Shown one piece after another: positions 25,924 to 34,097 of a stretch of DNA of 54,297 bases. Where the stretch lies: the NCBI GenBank assembly GCA_944326775.1, contig CALVFH010000003.1, positions 1 through 54,297 of the forward strand, written 5' to 3'. The position numbers and the translations under genes were made by a program. The stretch comes from an uncultured Parabacteroides sp. (GTDB lineage: Bacteria > Bacteroidota > Bacteroidia > Bacteroidales > Tannerellaceae). The notes below the pieces were generated by a model. The model saw only the letters and a program-made list of their open reading frames with translations, was not told the origin of the DNA and searched no databases. Each line of letters starts with the position of its first letter. The stretch's first letter is position 1.

Positions 25924-27096
25924 ATGAAATTCAAACTCTTTATTCTGCTGGCCCTATGCGCCGGCTCTATTTCCTTGGCAAATGCTCAGAGCAAAAACGA
26001 TTTTGCTCCTATCAATACGACGGCTCCGTCTTTGTCTATCGCTCCCGATGCCCGAGGCGGCGGCATGGGCGATAACGGTGTCTCCACGCTTCCCGATGTC
26101 AATTCGCAATATTGGAATCCGGCCAAATATGCTTTTAACTACAGCAAAGCCGGCGTTTCCCTTTCCTACACGCCTTGGCTGCGCAAATTAGTCAACGATG
26201 TAGCCCTGGCCTACCTTGCCGGATACTACAAACTGGGAAATAATGATCTGCAAGCCATTGGCTTCTCCCTCCGCTACTTCTCGCTGGGAGAAGTGACCTC
26301 GAACGACTACTACGGAGCGTTCCTGATGAACACCAGTCCCTATGAGATGGCCCTCGACGTCAGCTACAGCCGTAAACTCTCGGAAGTTTTCTCCATGGGC
26401 GTAGCTCTGCGCTATATCCGTTCCGATCAGGGAGCCGACGCCGCCAACGAGATGTCGGCAGGCAACGCTTTTGCAGCAGACATCTCCGGATATCTGGAAA
26501 AATACGTGATGATTGGTTCGGCCGAATCGCTCTGGAGCTTCGGCTTCAACGTGTCGAACATCGGATCCAAGATTTCTTACGACGGCGGGGCCAAGAACTA
26601 CTTCATCCCCACCAAACTGAGCATCGGTACCGGTCTGCTTTACCCCATCGACGACTACAACCGCATCGGCGTTTATCTGGATTTAAGCAAATACCTCGTT
26701 CCGAGCCAGCCGCTCCGCGAAGGGACAACCGCCGAAGAGATACAAGACTACAACGACAGGCTTGACGAATACAACACCATGTCGCCCATCACCGGAATAT
26801 TCAAATCGTTCAGCGACTCGCCGGGTGGATTCAGCGGCGAACTGAAGGAAATCATGGTCTCCGTCGGCGTAGAGTACAGCTATAACGAACAGTTCTTCGT
26901 CCGCGGCGGATATTACTATGAAAACGAGAACATGGGAAACCGCAAATACTTCTCGTTCGGCGCCGGATTCCGTATGAGCGTCTTCCAGCTCGATGCGGCC
27001 TATCTGGTAAGTACCGTTCCGAGCAATCCGCTGGACCAGACGCTGCGCTTCTCCCTGTCGTTCGACATGGACGGCATCAAGAACCTGTTCCGATAA
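25924..27096 (+). CDS. porV: type IX secretion system outer-membrane protein PorV
   Basis: FadL-like 14-stranded outer-membrane barrel that picks up substrates from the T9SS channel and hands them to PorU (known from P. gingivalis, where it is also called LptO). 390 residues; signal peptide to about NAQ (residue 22). Family start SIAPDARGGGMGDNGVSTLPDVNSQYWNPAKYAF is plain, then alternating aromatic beta strands to the terminal strand LDQTLRFSLSFDMDGIKNLF. It lies 62 bases after porU. Base composition rises to high GC from the end of porU through about 30400. Confidence 0.94.
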   Translation: MKFKLFILLALCAGSISLANAQSKNDFAPINTTAPSLSIAPDARGGGMGDNGVSTLPDVNSQYWNPAKYAFNYSKAGVSLSYTPWLRKLVNDVALAYLAGYYKLGNNDLQAIGFSLRYFSLGEVTSNDYYGAFLMNTSPYEMALDVSYSRKLSEVFSMGVALRYIRSDQGADAANEMSAGNAFAADISGYLEKYVMIGSAESLWSFGFNVSNIGSKISYDGGAKNYFIPTKLSIGTGLLYPIDDYNRIGVYLDLSKYLVPSQPLREGTTAEEIQDYNDRLDEYNTMSPITGIFKSFSDSPGGFSGELKEIMVSVGVEYSYNEQFFVRGGYYYENENMGNRKYFSFGAGFRMSVFQLDAAYLVSTVPSNPLDQTLRFSLSFDMDGIKNLFR

Positions 27097-27142
27097 ACAT
27101 CCGGAAAACCGATTATCAACCCGACATGAACACTATCAGCTT

Positions 27143-27622
27143 ATGAAACTCCGTGTAGGCTTCGGATATGATGTCCATCGGCTTGTCGAAGGCCGAGACC
27201 TCTGGCTGGGAGGCATCAAAATAGAACATTCGCTCGGATTGCTGGGACACAGCGATGCCGACGTGCTGATTCACGCTATCTGCGACGCCCTGCTGGGTGC
27301 GGCCAATATGCGCGACATCGGCTACCACTTCCCGGACACCGCCGGCGAATATCAGGACATCGACAGCAAAATCCTGCTGCGCAAAACCATGGCTCTGCTG
27401 CGCGAAGCCGGGTATGAACTGGAGAACATCGACGCGACGGTGGCCGCCGAACGCCCGAAGCTCAACCCCCACATCCCTCGGATGAAGCAAATCATGGCCG
27501 AGGTGCTTGCCGTTGAGGAGGGCGACATATCCATCAAGGCCACGACCACCGAGAAACTGGGTTTTACCGGCCGGCAAGAGGGCATCGCCGCCTACGCCAC
27601 CGTGCTTATCCGGAAAGACTGA
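27143..27622 (+). CDS. ispF: 2-C-methyl-D-erythritol 2,4-cyclodiphosphate synthase
   Basis: Fifth-step enzyme of the MEP isoprenoid pathway: closes CDP-ME 2-phosphate to MEcPP with loss of CMP. 159 residues, typical. Zinc ligands D10 and H12 in GYDVHRL and H44 in the LIHAICDALLGA region; LGHSDADVLIH, KATTTEKLGFTGRQEGIAA at the C-terminus. It lies 46 bases after porV, an arrangement shared with Porphyromonas as I recall; ispG of the same pathway is at 52098. Confidence 0.96.
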   Translation: MKLRVGFGYDVHRLVEGRDLWLGGIKIEHSLGLLGHSDADVLIHAICDALLGAANMRDIGYHFPDTAGEYQDIDSKILLRKTMALLREAGYELENIDATVAAERPKLNPHIPRMKQIMAEVLAVEEGDISIKATTTEKLGFTGRQEGIAAYATVLIRKD

Positions 27623-27646
27623 ACGCATCATTTTCAACATCTGCTT

Positions 27647-27988
27647 ATGGCTACCAAAAATAACGACTGGAAAAACCGGCTGGGGGTTCTGTATTCCACC
27701 AACCCGGATTTCCGCTACGAAACAACCGAGGAGGAAGAGGAAGAAACCCTGCCCAACGACCGGCAAAGGCTTCGCATCACGCTCGACAAGCGCCACCGCA
27801 ACGGCAAAGTCGTCACGCTCGTCACCGGCTTCCGGGGGACAGCCGCCGACCTGGCTGCGCTGGGCAAACGGCTAAAGACCCAATGCGGCGTGGGCGGTTC
27901 GGCCAAAGACGGCGAAATCATCATCCAGGGCGACGTGCAGGAGAAGGTGAAAAACATTCTCCGCAAAGAGGGGTTCAAGATTCCGTAA
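27647..27988 (+). CDS. SUI1/eIF1-like translation factor (YciH family)
   Basis: 113 residues: a charged N-terminal region (TTEEEEEETLPNDRQRL) followed by a complete SUI1 domain (LRITLDKRHRNGKVVTLVTGFRGTAADLAALGKRLKTQC, residues about 43-81, then GVGGSAKDGEIIIQGDVQEKVKNILRKEGF). E. coli YciH affects start-site fidelity in vitro; the physiological role is unclear. It lies 25 bases after ispF and is the last gene of the operon. Array B starts 21 bases after its stop. Confidence 0.92.
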   Translation: MATKNNDWKNRLGVLYSTNPDFRYETTEEEEEETLPNDRQRLRITLDKRHRNGKVVTLVTGFRGTAADLAALGKRLKTQCGVGGSAKDGEIIIQGDVQEKVKNILRKEGFKIP

Positions 27989-28009
27989 GGCGGAAAATGC
28001 CGTTTTATC

Positions 28010-28241
28010 GTTGCCGACAGCTGTCGGCAGCATTTTAAACCCTTCGAAAAAGTTGCCGACAGCTGTCGGCAAGGTTCCGAAGCCCTTCGGCAGGTCGCCG
28101 ACAGCTGTCGGGAGGTCTCCGAAGCCCTTCGGAGGGTTGCTGACAGCTGTCGGGAGGGTTCTGAAGCCCTTCGGCGGGCTGCCGACAGCTGTCGGCAAGG
28201 TTCTGAAGCCCTTCGGCGGGTTGCCGACAGCTGTCGGCAAC
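28010..28241. repeat. repeat array B: 42-bp double-hairpin units
   Basis: Five full 42-bp units (28010, 28052, 28094, 28136, 28178) and a final half-unit (28220-28241). Each unit has an invariant palindromic core GACAGCTGTC, extended to TTGCCGACAGCTGTCGGCAA in the best units, then a second hairpin CCGAAG-CC-CTTCGG. Unit 3 keeps an extended stem (CTCCGAAG/CTTCGGAG) and unit 4 carries T-G pairing in the second stem. The array begins and ends with the core palindrome. The frame is open through the array and joins the helicase frame, but that is a result of the 42-base (14-codon) period, not coding. Confidence 0.93.
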
Positions 28242-28282
28242 TTTTTTCAGGCTTCCCGCTGCGCCGGAAAGCCTATTTTTCA
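28220..28282 (+). terminator. terminator(s) formed by the last array B hairpin
   Basis: The final core palindrome of array B (28220-28241) runs straight into six T (28242-28247), giving a strong intrinsic terminator for the FAH-porU-porV-ispF-SUI1 operon. A second weaker hairpin follows: AGGCTT (28249-28254) with AAGCCT (28269-28274) and then ATTTTT. Confidence 0.7.
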
Positions 28283-28313
28283 TCAGTTATCAACTTTAAT
28301 TCGTCAGACAACC

Positions 28314-31300
28314 ATGCTCACCATCTATCGCGCTTCGGCCGGTGCCGGAAAAACCCATAAATTGACGGGGGAATATCTGTTGCTGCTTTTCTCGCAACCG
28401 AACGCCTACCGGAGAATCCTCGCCGTCACGTTTACCAACAAAGCCACCGACGAGATGAAGGGGCGCATCATCGAGGAGTTATACCGCCTGGCATCGGGGC
28501 AGCCCTCCGACTATGTCAACCTCCTGGCCGGGGCCTATCCGCTCGACGAAGGACAGATACGCACCCAGGCCCGGAAGACGCTGATTGCTATCCTGCACGA
28601 CTACTCGGCTTTCAACATCAGTACGATAGACCGTTTTTTCCAGCAGACGATGCGTGCCTTCACGCGGGAAATCGGCCTGCAGGGGGGATACGGCATCGAG
28701 ATGGACCAGGACATGGTGCTGGGCGAGGCGGTGGACCGGATGCTGGCCAGCCTGGACAGGCCCGGGAACAAAACGCTGCTCGGCTGGCTCCTGCGCTTCG
28801 GCGAAGACAAGATTGAACGGGGCGAGACGTGGGATTTGCGCGGCGATATCCTGACACTGGGCGGCGAGGTGTTCAAGGAGAGCTTCAAAGCGTTCAGCGA
28901 CGAGTTGCTCAAGGATATTGAAGACAAAAAAGCCCTCGAGAACTACCAGGGCACCCTCTACCGCATCCTCAACGGGGTGGAGAAAGAAGTCCGCGACATC
29001 GGCAGCCGGGCGCTCCGGGTGCTGAAAGAATACGGGCTGGAGACAACGGACTTCAAAGGGGGGAGGAATTCGGCCCTGAACCATTTCAAGCGCTGGAAAG
29101 CCGGGGAAATGAAGGAGCCCACGGATAGTTTCCTCGCGCTGGAGGGCAACGTAGCGGGTTGCTTCACCAAAAGCACGCCGCCGGAGAAGCAAGAAGCCAT
29201 CCGGCAGGCCTTCGAAGGGGGACTGGGGGACTGCATCAGCCTGGCGATAGCCCGCTTCAGCCAACTGACGGATTACTACACTGCGAAGGAGATTGCCCGA
29301 TACTATTATACGTTAGGCATCCTCACAGATATATCCCGCCACATCGCCGAGTACCGCGAGGAAAAGAATATCATGCTGCTCGCCGACACGACGGAACTGC
29401 TCAACAAGGTGATTGCGGGCAGCGACGCGCCTTTTATCTATGAGAAAACGGGGACGCACGTGGACCACTACATGATTGACGAGTTCCAAGACACCAGCGG
29501 GATGCAATGGAGCAATTTCCGCCCGCTGATTGAGGAGAGCCTGGCGCACGACCGGGAAAATCTGCTTGTCGGCGACGTGAAGCAAAGCATCTACCGCTTC
29601 CGGAACTCCGACTGGAAGCTTCTCGACGAACAGGTAGCCCGCGATTTTGCTGCCGGACAGGTTCGCGAGGCCACGCTGAAGGAAAACTGGCGCAGCTGCA
29701 GGCATATCGTGGAGTTCAACAACGCGCTGTTTACTGCCGCACCCTATCTGCTTCAAGTCCTCTACAATTCGAATATCGACAATTCCTCTCTCGATGAGAA
29801 AGAACGCGATTTGTTCCGGACCCGCCTGATGAGCGCCTATAAAAAGACGTTCCAGCAGGTTCCGCCACCCTTTCAACAGAAAGACGGACACGTCAAAATA
29901 GAATTCATCGCCCAGGACGACGACGAAACAGACTGGCGGACAGAAGCGCTGAACCGTCTGCCGGCCATCCTCGAGCAACTGCAGGCCAACGGTTACGCGC
30001 TGAAAGACATCGCCATCCTGGTGCGGACAAACCGGGAAGGTGCGGCCGTGGCCGAAGCGCTCCTGGACTACAAGAAGACCCATGCGGAGAGCGCTTTCCG
30101 GTACGATATTATTTCCGACGACGCGCTGTTTGTCGGCAGCTCTGCCGTGGTACGCTTCTTCCTCCATATTCTGCGCTACCTGAAGAACCCGGAGAGTGCG
30201 ACAGCCCGTAAGATGGCCCTCTTCGCCTATCGGCTGCTGGCGGGAGATTGGAGCCTCGAGAACTTCACGCCTGAAGAAGACGAAGAACTGCGCAGGCTCG
30301 GCTGCCTACCCCTCTATGAGATGGCGGAAGGGATATACCGGCTCTTCAACCGGTATATTCTCGCGGAAAACGAGCAGGTTTTTATCCAGGCCTTCCTGGA
30401 CATGGTTGCCGAATTCGCTCAGAAAGAGAGCACAGACCTAAGCCGCTTCCTACGCTGGTGGGATGATACCGGCTACAGGAAAACGATTTCTACGCCCGAG
30501 GGACAGAATGCCATCCGCATCCTGACGGTTCATAAATCAAAGGGTTTGGGCTTCCGGACCGTGATTATTCCGTTTGCCGATTGGGAAATTGACCACAAAC
30601 CGACCAAACCGGTTATCCTGTGGTGCCATCCGCAGAGCGAACCGTTCAATCGCCTTCATCTGGTTCCCGTTCGTTATAGCCAAGTATTGGGAAAGACCAT
30701 CTTCGCCCAAGATTATTTCAAGGAAAAGCTGCATGCCTATATCGACAATCTGAATACGCTCTATGTTGCATTCACCCGGTCAAAAGAGGAGCTCATTGTT
30801 CTGGCCCCCCGCCCCAAGAATCTCAATGAGAATTTCAATTCGGTCTCTACCCTCCTGTGGAATTGCCTGAAAACATACATTCCGGAAACGGCCGAAAAGG
30901 AACCGCTGATAGACCTGACAGCCTCGTTCGATGAACAGGAGGGTTCTTTTGAGTTGGGAAACTGGTGGCACCCGGCTCCACAAGCCACGGACGAAACGAC
31001 GATAGAGATTCCCATACGTCCGCTTTGCTCTGTTTCTCCCGACGACCGCCTGCACCTACGTCTCCACGGAAAAGATTTCTTCTTCGATAACAAACAACGG
31101 AAGTACGGAACCCTGATGCACGAAGTCTTAAGCGGTATCCGAACCAAGGAAGACATTATTCCGACCGTTGAAAATTACCATACCTCTGGAATCATCGACA
31201 AGGATGAAGCCCGACGGCTTGTCCAACGACTCACCACCCTGATTGGTAAACCCGACGTGGCTCCCTGGTACAATGGAAAGGCCCGTATCCTCAACGAAGT

Positions 31301-31538
31301 GGAAATTCTCTTCGATCGCGGCAATACCCGCCGGCCGGACCGTGTCATGCTATATCCAGACCGAGTGGTGATTGTAGATTACAAATTTGGCGAACGCATG
31401 GAAAAACGTCATCTCAGCCAAGTTCGAACTTATTTAAGACTTGTCCGCGACATGGGATACCCCCAAGTGGAAGGGTATCTCTGGTACGTCGAATTAGACC
31501 AAATAATACCAGTCAAAACAAACGACAACGCATCTTGA
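28314..31538 (+). CDS. AddA/RecB-like UvrD-family helicase-nuclease
   Basis: 1074 residues from the ATG at 28314 (MLTIYRASAGAGKTHKL). The frame is open through array B upstream but that part is repeat. Superfamily 1A helicase motifs: Walker A ASAGAGKT (7-14), motif Ia VTFTNKATDEMKGRI, STIDRFFQ, Walker B MIDEFQDTS, GDVKQSIYRFR, motif IV LKENWRS, motif V LTVHKSKGLGF, motif VI LYVAFTRSKEEL. The C-terminal nuclease has YGTLMHEVL, RPDRVMLYPDRVVIVDYKFG: the metal-binding D and DYK of the PD-(D/E)XK family. Likely the AddA-type subunit of a double-strand break repair enzyme. The partner (AddB-like) is not next to it. GC content drops after about base 30400. Confidence 0.92.
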   Translation: MLTIYRASAGAGKTHKLTGEYLLLLFSQPNAYRRILAVTFTNKATDEMKGRIIEELYRLASGQPSDYVNLLAGAYPLDEGQIRTQARKTLIAILHDYSAFNISTIDRFFQQTMRAFTREIGLQGGYGIEMDQDMVLGEAVDRMLASLDRPGNKTLLGWLLRFGEDKIERGETWDLRGDILTLGGEVFKESFKAFSDELLKDIEDKKALENYQGTLYRILNGVEKEVRDIGSRALRVLKEYGLETTDFKGGRNSALNHFKRWKAGEMKEPTDSFLALEGNVAGCFTKSTPPEKQEAIRQAFEGGLGDCISLAIARFSQLTDYYTAKEIARYYYTLGILTDISRHIAEYREEKNIMLLADTTELLNKVIAGSDAPFIYEKTGTHVDHYMIDEFQDTSGMQWSNFRPLIEESLAHDRENLLVGDVKQSIYRFRNSDWKLLDEQVARDFAAGQVREATLKENWRSCRHIVEFNNALFTAAPYLLQVLYNSNIDNSSLDEKERDLFRTRLMSAYKKTFQQVPPPFQQKDGHVKIEFIAQDDDETDWRTEALNRLPAILEQLQANGYALKDIAILVRTNREGAAVAEALLDYKKTHAESAFRYDIISDDALFVGSSAVVRFFLHILRYLKNPESATARKMALFAYRLLAGDWSLENFTPEEDEELRRLGCLPLYEMAEGIYRLFNRYILAENEQVFIQAFLDMVAEFAQKESTDLSRFLRWWDDTGYRKTISTPEGQNAIRILTVHKSKGLGFRTVIIPFADWEIDHKPTKPVILWCHPQSEPFNRLHLVPVRYSQVLGKTIFAQDYFKEKLHAYIDNLNTLYVAFTRSKEELIVLAPRPKNLNENFNSVSTLLWNCLKTYIPETAEKEPLIDLTASFDEQEGSFELGNWWHPAPQATDETTIEIPIRPLCSVSPDDRLHLRLHGKDFFFDNKQRKYGTLMHEVLSGIRTKEDIIPTVENYHTSGIIDKDEARRLVQRLTTLIGKPDVAPWYNGKARILNEVEILFDRGNTRRPDRVMLYPDRVVIVDYKFGERMEKRHLSQVRTYLRLVRDMGYPQVEGYLWYVELDQIIPVKTNDNAS

Positions 31539-31574
31539 GAAAAAGAGCCACATATAGGAAAACCTGCTCAATTC

Positions 31575-31605
31575 TTGTGTCATTCAGTAAAAATAAATAC
31601 TTTTG
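31575..31605 (+). promoter_or_regulatory. consensus promoter of the psd-pssA operon
   Basis: TTG (31575-31577), 20 bases, TACTTTTG (31598-31605), with the psd ATG 33 bases downstream. It fits the Bacteroidetes consensus. Confidence 0.7.
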
Positions 31606-31637
31606 CAAGTCTTAAAACGTAGAAAAAGAAGAAACAC

Positions 31638-32309
31638 ATGAAAGTACATAAAGAAGGGACAGGACTGCTGCTTACCTTGTTTACAATCATCTTTATTGTA
31701 AATGTCACGTTGTACCACACAGCGGGAAAAGGAGAGTTGTTCTATTCTGTGGCTTTAATCACTTCCTTGTTTTTCTTACTGGTCCTTAATTTTTTCCGGA
31801 GCCCCGCCCGACGTTTCCCCTATGATTCGGAAGGATTGGTGATTGCTCCTGCCGACGGAACAATCGTTGCGATAGAAGAGGTGATGGAAAACGAGATCTT
31901 GCATCGCCGTTGTTTACAAATCTCTATCTTCATGTCCATCTTCAATGTGCATGCGAATTGGTTTCCGGTCAATGGCACAGTCAAACACGTATCGCACAAC
32001 AACGGACGATTCATGGCGGCCTACCTTCCTAAAAGTAGCACCGAGAACGAACGTTCAACAATCATCATCACAACCCGCAATGGAGTGGATGTGCTAACTC
32101 GCCAAATTGCCGGAGCAATAGCCAAGCGCATCGTAACATATGCCAAACCTGGCGACAAATGCCATGTAGATGAACAGATGGGATTCATCAAATTTGGTTC
32201 CCGCGTCGATGTTTACTTGCCTGTTGATACAGAAATACTGGTGGAAATGGACCAAAAAGTAACAGGCAATCAAACACCGATTGCCCGGTTGAAAACCACA
32301 AATTGTTAG
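31638..32309 (+). CDS. psd: phosphatidylserine decarboxylase-related protein
   Basis: Makes phosphatidylethanolamine from phosphatidylserine at the inner membrane. 223 residues, the short 'archaeal-like' class; two N-terminal membrane helices (residues 8-28 and 34-52) come first. The self-cleavage site is GS (G187-S188) in FIKFGSRVDVYLP, where the Ser becomes the pyruvoyl cofactor. Also visible: APADGTIVAIE and FMSIFNVHANWFPVNG. Next to pssA, which makes its substrate, 16 bases downstream: the pair is a normal arrangement. Confidence 0.92.
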   Translation: MKVHKEGTGLLLTLFTIIFIVNVTLYHTAGKGELFYSVALITSLFFLLVLNFFRSPARRFPYDSEGLVIAPADGTIVAIEEVMENEILHRRCLQISIFMSIFNVHANWFPVNGTVKHVSHNNGRFMAAYLPKSSTENERSTIIITTRNGVDVLTRQIAGAIAKRIVTYAKPGDKCHVDEQMGFIKFGSRVDVYLPVDTEILVEMDQKVTGNQTPIARLKTTNC

Positions 32310-32325
32310 ACGGAGGAGAAATTTT

Positions 32326-33027
32326 ATGCATATCATCAGATACATACCGAATACGATTACTTGCCTGAACTTGGTCTCGGGTTGTATCGCTTGTGTAATG
32401 GCCTTAGAGGGAAATCTCTTCGGAGCCATGCTTTGGATTATTATTGCTTCTGTTTTCGACTTCTGTGACGGACTCGCGGCACGGCTGCTAAAAGCTTATT
32501 CTCCATTAGGAAAAGAACTTGATTCGTTAGGGGATGTTGTCAGTTTCGGCGTTGCTCCGGGAATGATGTTATTTTGCACAATCAAAACATGGGGTGAGGC
32601 TGCAGCTATAGAAGGAATAGGTGCTTATTTACCTTTCATAGCCTTTATCGTACCGGCTTTCTCCGGTTTGAGACTTGCCAAGTTCAACATTGACGAACGA
32701 CAGACGACCTCTTTTATCGGGCTCCCCGTTCCAGCCCATGCCTTATTATGGGCATCGGCCTGTTATTCATTACAGCCCTTCATAGAAAGTGGAGCCTGTT
32801 GGATAATGCCTGCATTAATCATAGCCTTCTGTTTCACCTCCTATTTGCTGGTATCAGAAATTCCTATGTTTTCATTAAAAGCAAAATCACTCGGCTGGGA
32901 AGGAAACGAGTTAAGATATATCCTGATTTTCTGTACGGTAGGATTTATTATCTGTTTTGGATTCCTCGGTATATCCGGAGCCATCCTACTTTACATTATC
33001 TTATCGGTTTTTAACGCACGGAGATAA
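32326..33027 (+). CDS. pssA: CDP-diacylglycerol-serine O-phosphatidyltransferase
   Basis: Condenses CDP-diacylglycerol with serine to phosphatidylserine. 233 residues and about seven membrane helices. The CDP-alcohol phosphotransferase motif D-x2-DG-x2-AR-x8-G-x3-D-x3-D is complete: DFCDGLAARLLKAYSPLG followed by KELDSLGD. It sits just after psd, so this operon makes phosphatidylethanolamine in two steps. Start at ATG 32326 (MHIIRYIPNTITCLNLVSGC). Confidence 0.95.
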   Translation: MHIIRYIPNTITCLNLVSGCIACVMALEGNLFGAMLWIIIASVFDFCDGLAARLLKAYSPLGKELDSLGDVVSFGVAPGMMLFCTIKTWGEAAAIEGIGAYLPFIAFIVPAFSGLRLAKFNIDERQTTSFIGLPVPAHALLWASACYSLQPFIESGACWIMPALIIAFCFTSYLLVSEIPMFSLKAKSLGWEGNELRYILIFCTVGFIICFGFLGISGAILLYIILSVFNARR

Positions 33028-33074
33028 ACCGGCTATTACCAGCCATTGTTTTAATAATAAATTAGTTGAGTATC

Positions 33075-33347
33075 ATGTTTAAATTTCTGATTTTTATATT
33101 TTTCCTATTCATCTTATTACTATTCCTGATGGGTTTCTCTGTAATCCGAATGTTTAAGAATGTTCTTTTTGGCAAACCGAAACAAACCCAACGGCGTCAA
33201 TCGTCTCATTCCCGCCATTCCTCGAGAAACCAGGAGATGCACAACCCAACAGCAGATACATACGACGACTCTCCCCGACAGAAACAACGTCGTAAAATTT
33301 TCTCGAAAGATGAAGGAGAATATGTAGATTACGAAGAAGTAAAGTAA
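33075..33347 (+). CDS. DUF4834 family small membrane protein
   Basis: 90 residues from the ATG at 33075 (MFKFLIFIFFLFIL); a TTG at 33066 in frame is possible but less likely. One N-terminal membrane helix with the motif FSVIRMFKNVLFG, then a polar, Q/R/S-rich tail ending KIFSKDEGEYVDYEEVK. This layout is the DUF4834 family, known in Bacteroidetes and often near lepB or dapB, as here. The function is not known. Confidence 0.85.
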   Translation: MFKFLIFIFFLFILLLFLMGFSVIRMFKNVLFGKPKQTQRRQSSHSRHSSRNQEMHNPTADTYDDSPRQKQRRKIFSKDEGEYVDYEEVK

Positions 33348-33370
33348 CAAATTCAAAGATTATAATAGAT

Positions 33371-34087
33371 ATGAAAATTGCACTTATCGGTTATGGAAAG
33401 ATGGGGAAAACCATCGAACAGATTGCTTTAAGCAGAGGTCATAAGATTGTATCCATTATCGACGTCAATAACCCTGAAGATTTTGAATCAGATGCGTTCC
33501 GAAGCGCCGATGTGGCTATCGAGTTCACAACTCCTGCCACAGCCTTTGATAACTATATGAAATGTTTTGCAGCGAATGTCCCCGTCGTTTCTGGAACAAC
33601 AGGATGGACGGCCCGCCTCGGAGAAATCAAGGACATCTGCGAGAAAGAAGGAAAAACATTCTTTTATGCCTCAAACTTCAGTATTGGTGTGAATATCTTT
33701 TTTGCCCTGAACAAATATCTGGCAAAGATTATGAACAACTTTCCCTCATATGATGTCCGGATGACGGAGGTGCACCATATTCATAAATTGGATGCTCCAA
33801 GTGGTACGGCCATTACGTTAGCAGAAGGAATCCTCGAAAACATCGACCGGAAAGACCGTTGGACGTTGGAAACAGCCGAAAAACCGACCGACCTTCCTAT
33901 CCACGCTATCCGGGAAGGAGAAGTTCCTGGTATCCATGAGATCATTTACGAATCAGATGTCGATACCATCAGCATCAAGCACGATGCCAAAAGCCGTGCA
34001 GGTTTTGCCTTAGGTGCCGTAGTCGCAGCTGAATTTACAGCTGGCAAAAAAGGGTTCCTCGGCATGGGTGATTTGTTTCATTTTTAA
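33371..34087 (+). CDS. dapB: 4-hydroxy-tetrahydrodipicolinate reductase
   Basis: NAD(P)H-dependent reductase in the diaminopimelate/lysine pathway. 238 residues, normal for the family in Bacteroidetes. Cofactor site GYGKMGKTIE (residues 7-16), catalytic and substrate motif HHIHKLDAPSGTA (about 136-148) with the general acid H136 region and Lys for substrate binding, and SGTTGW in the middle. It follows the DUF4834 gene by 23 bases and precedes lepB by 10. Confidence 0.95.
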   Translation: MKIALIGYGKMGKTIEQIALSRGHKIVSIIDVNNPEDFESDAFRSADVAIEFTTPATAFDNYMKCFAANVPVVSGTTGWTARLGEIKDICEKEGKTFFYASNFSIGVNIFFALNKYLAKIMNNFPSYDVRMTEVHHIHKLDAPSGTAITLAEGILENIDRKDRWTLETAEKPTDLPIHAIREGEVPGIHEIIYESDVDTISIKHDAKSRAGFALGAVVAAEFTAGKKGFLGMGDLFHF

Positions 34088-34097
34088 CTGAACGGAA

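Noticed and set aside
28011-28313. N-terminal extension of the helicase gene through array B (repeating PTAVG-type peptide)
   Set aside because: The frame is open only because 42 is a multiple of three and the unit has no stop; the repeats are kept as palindromes, and the normal family start MLTIYRASAGAGKT is at 28314.
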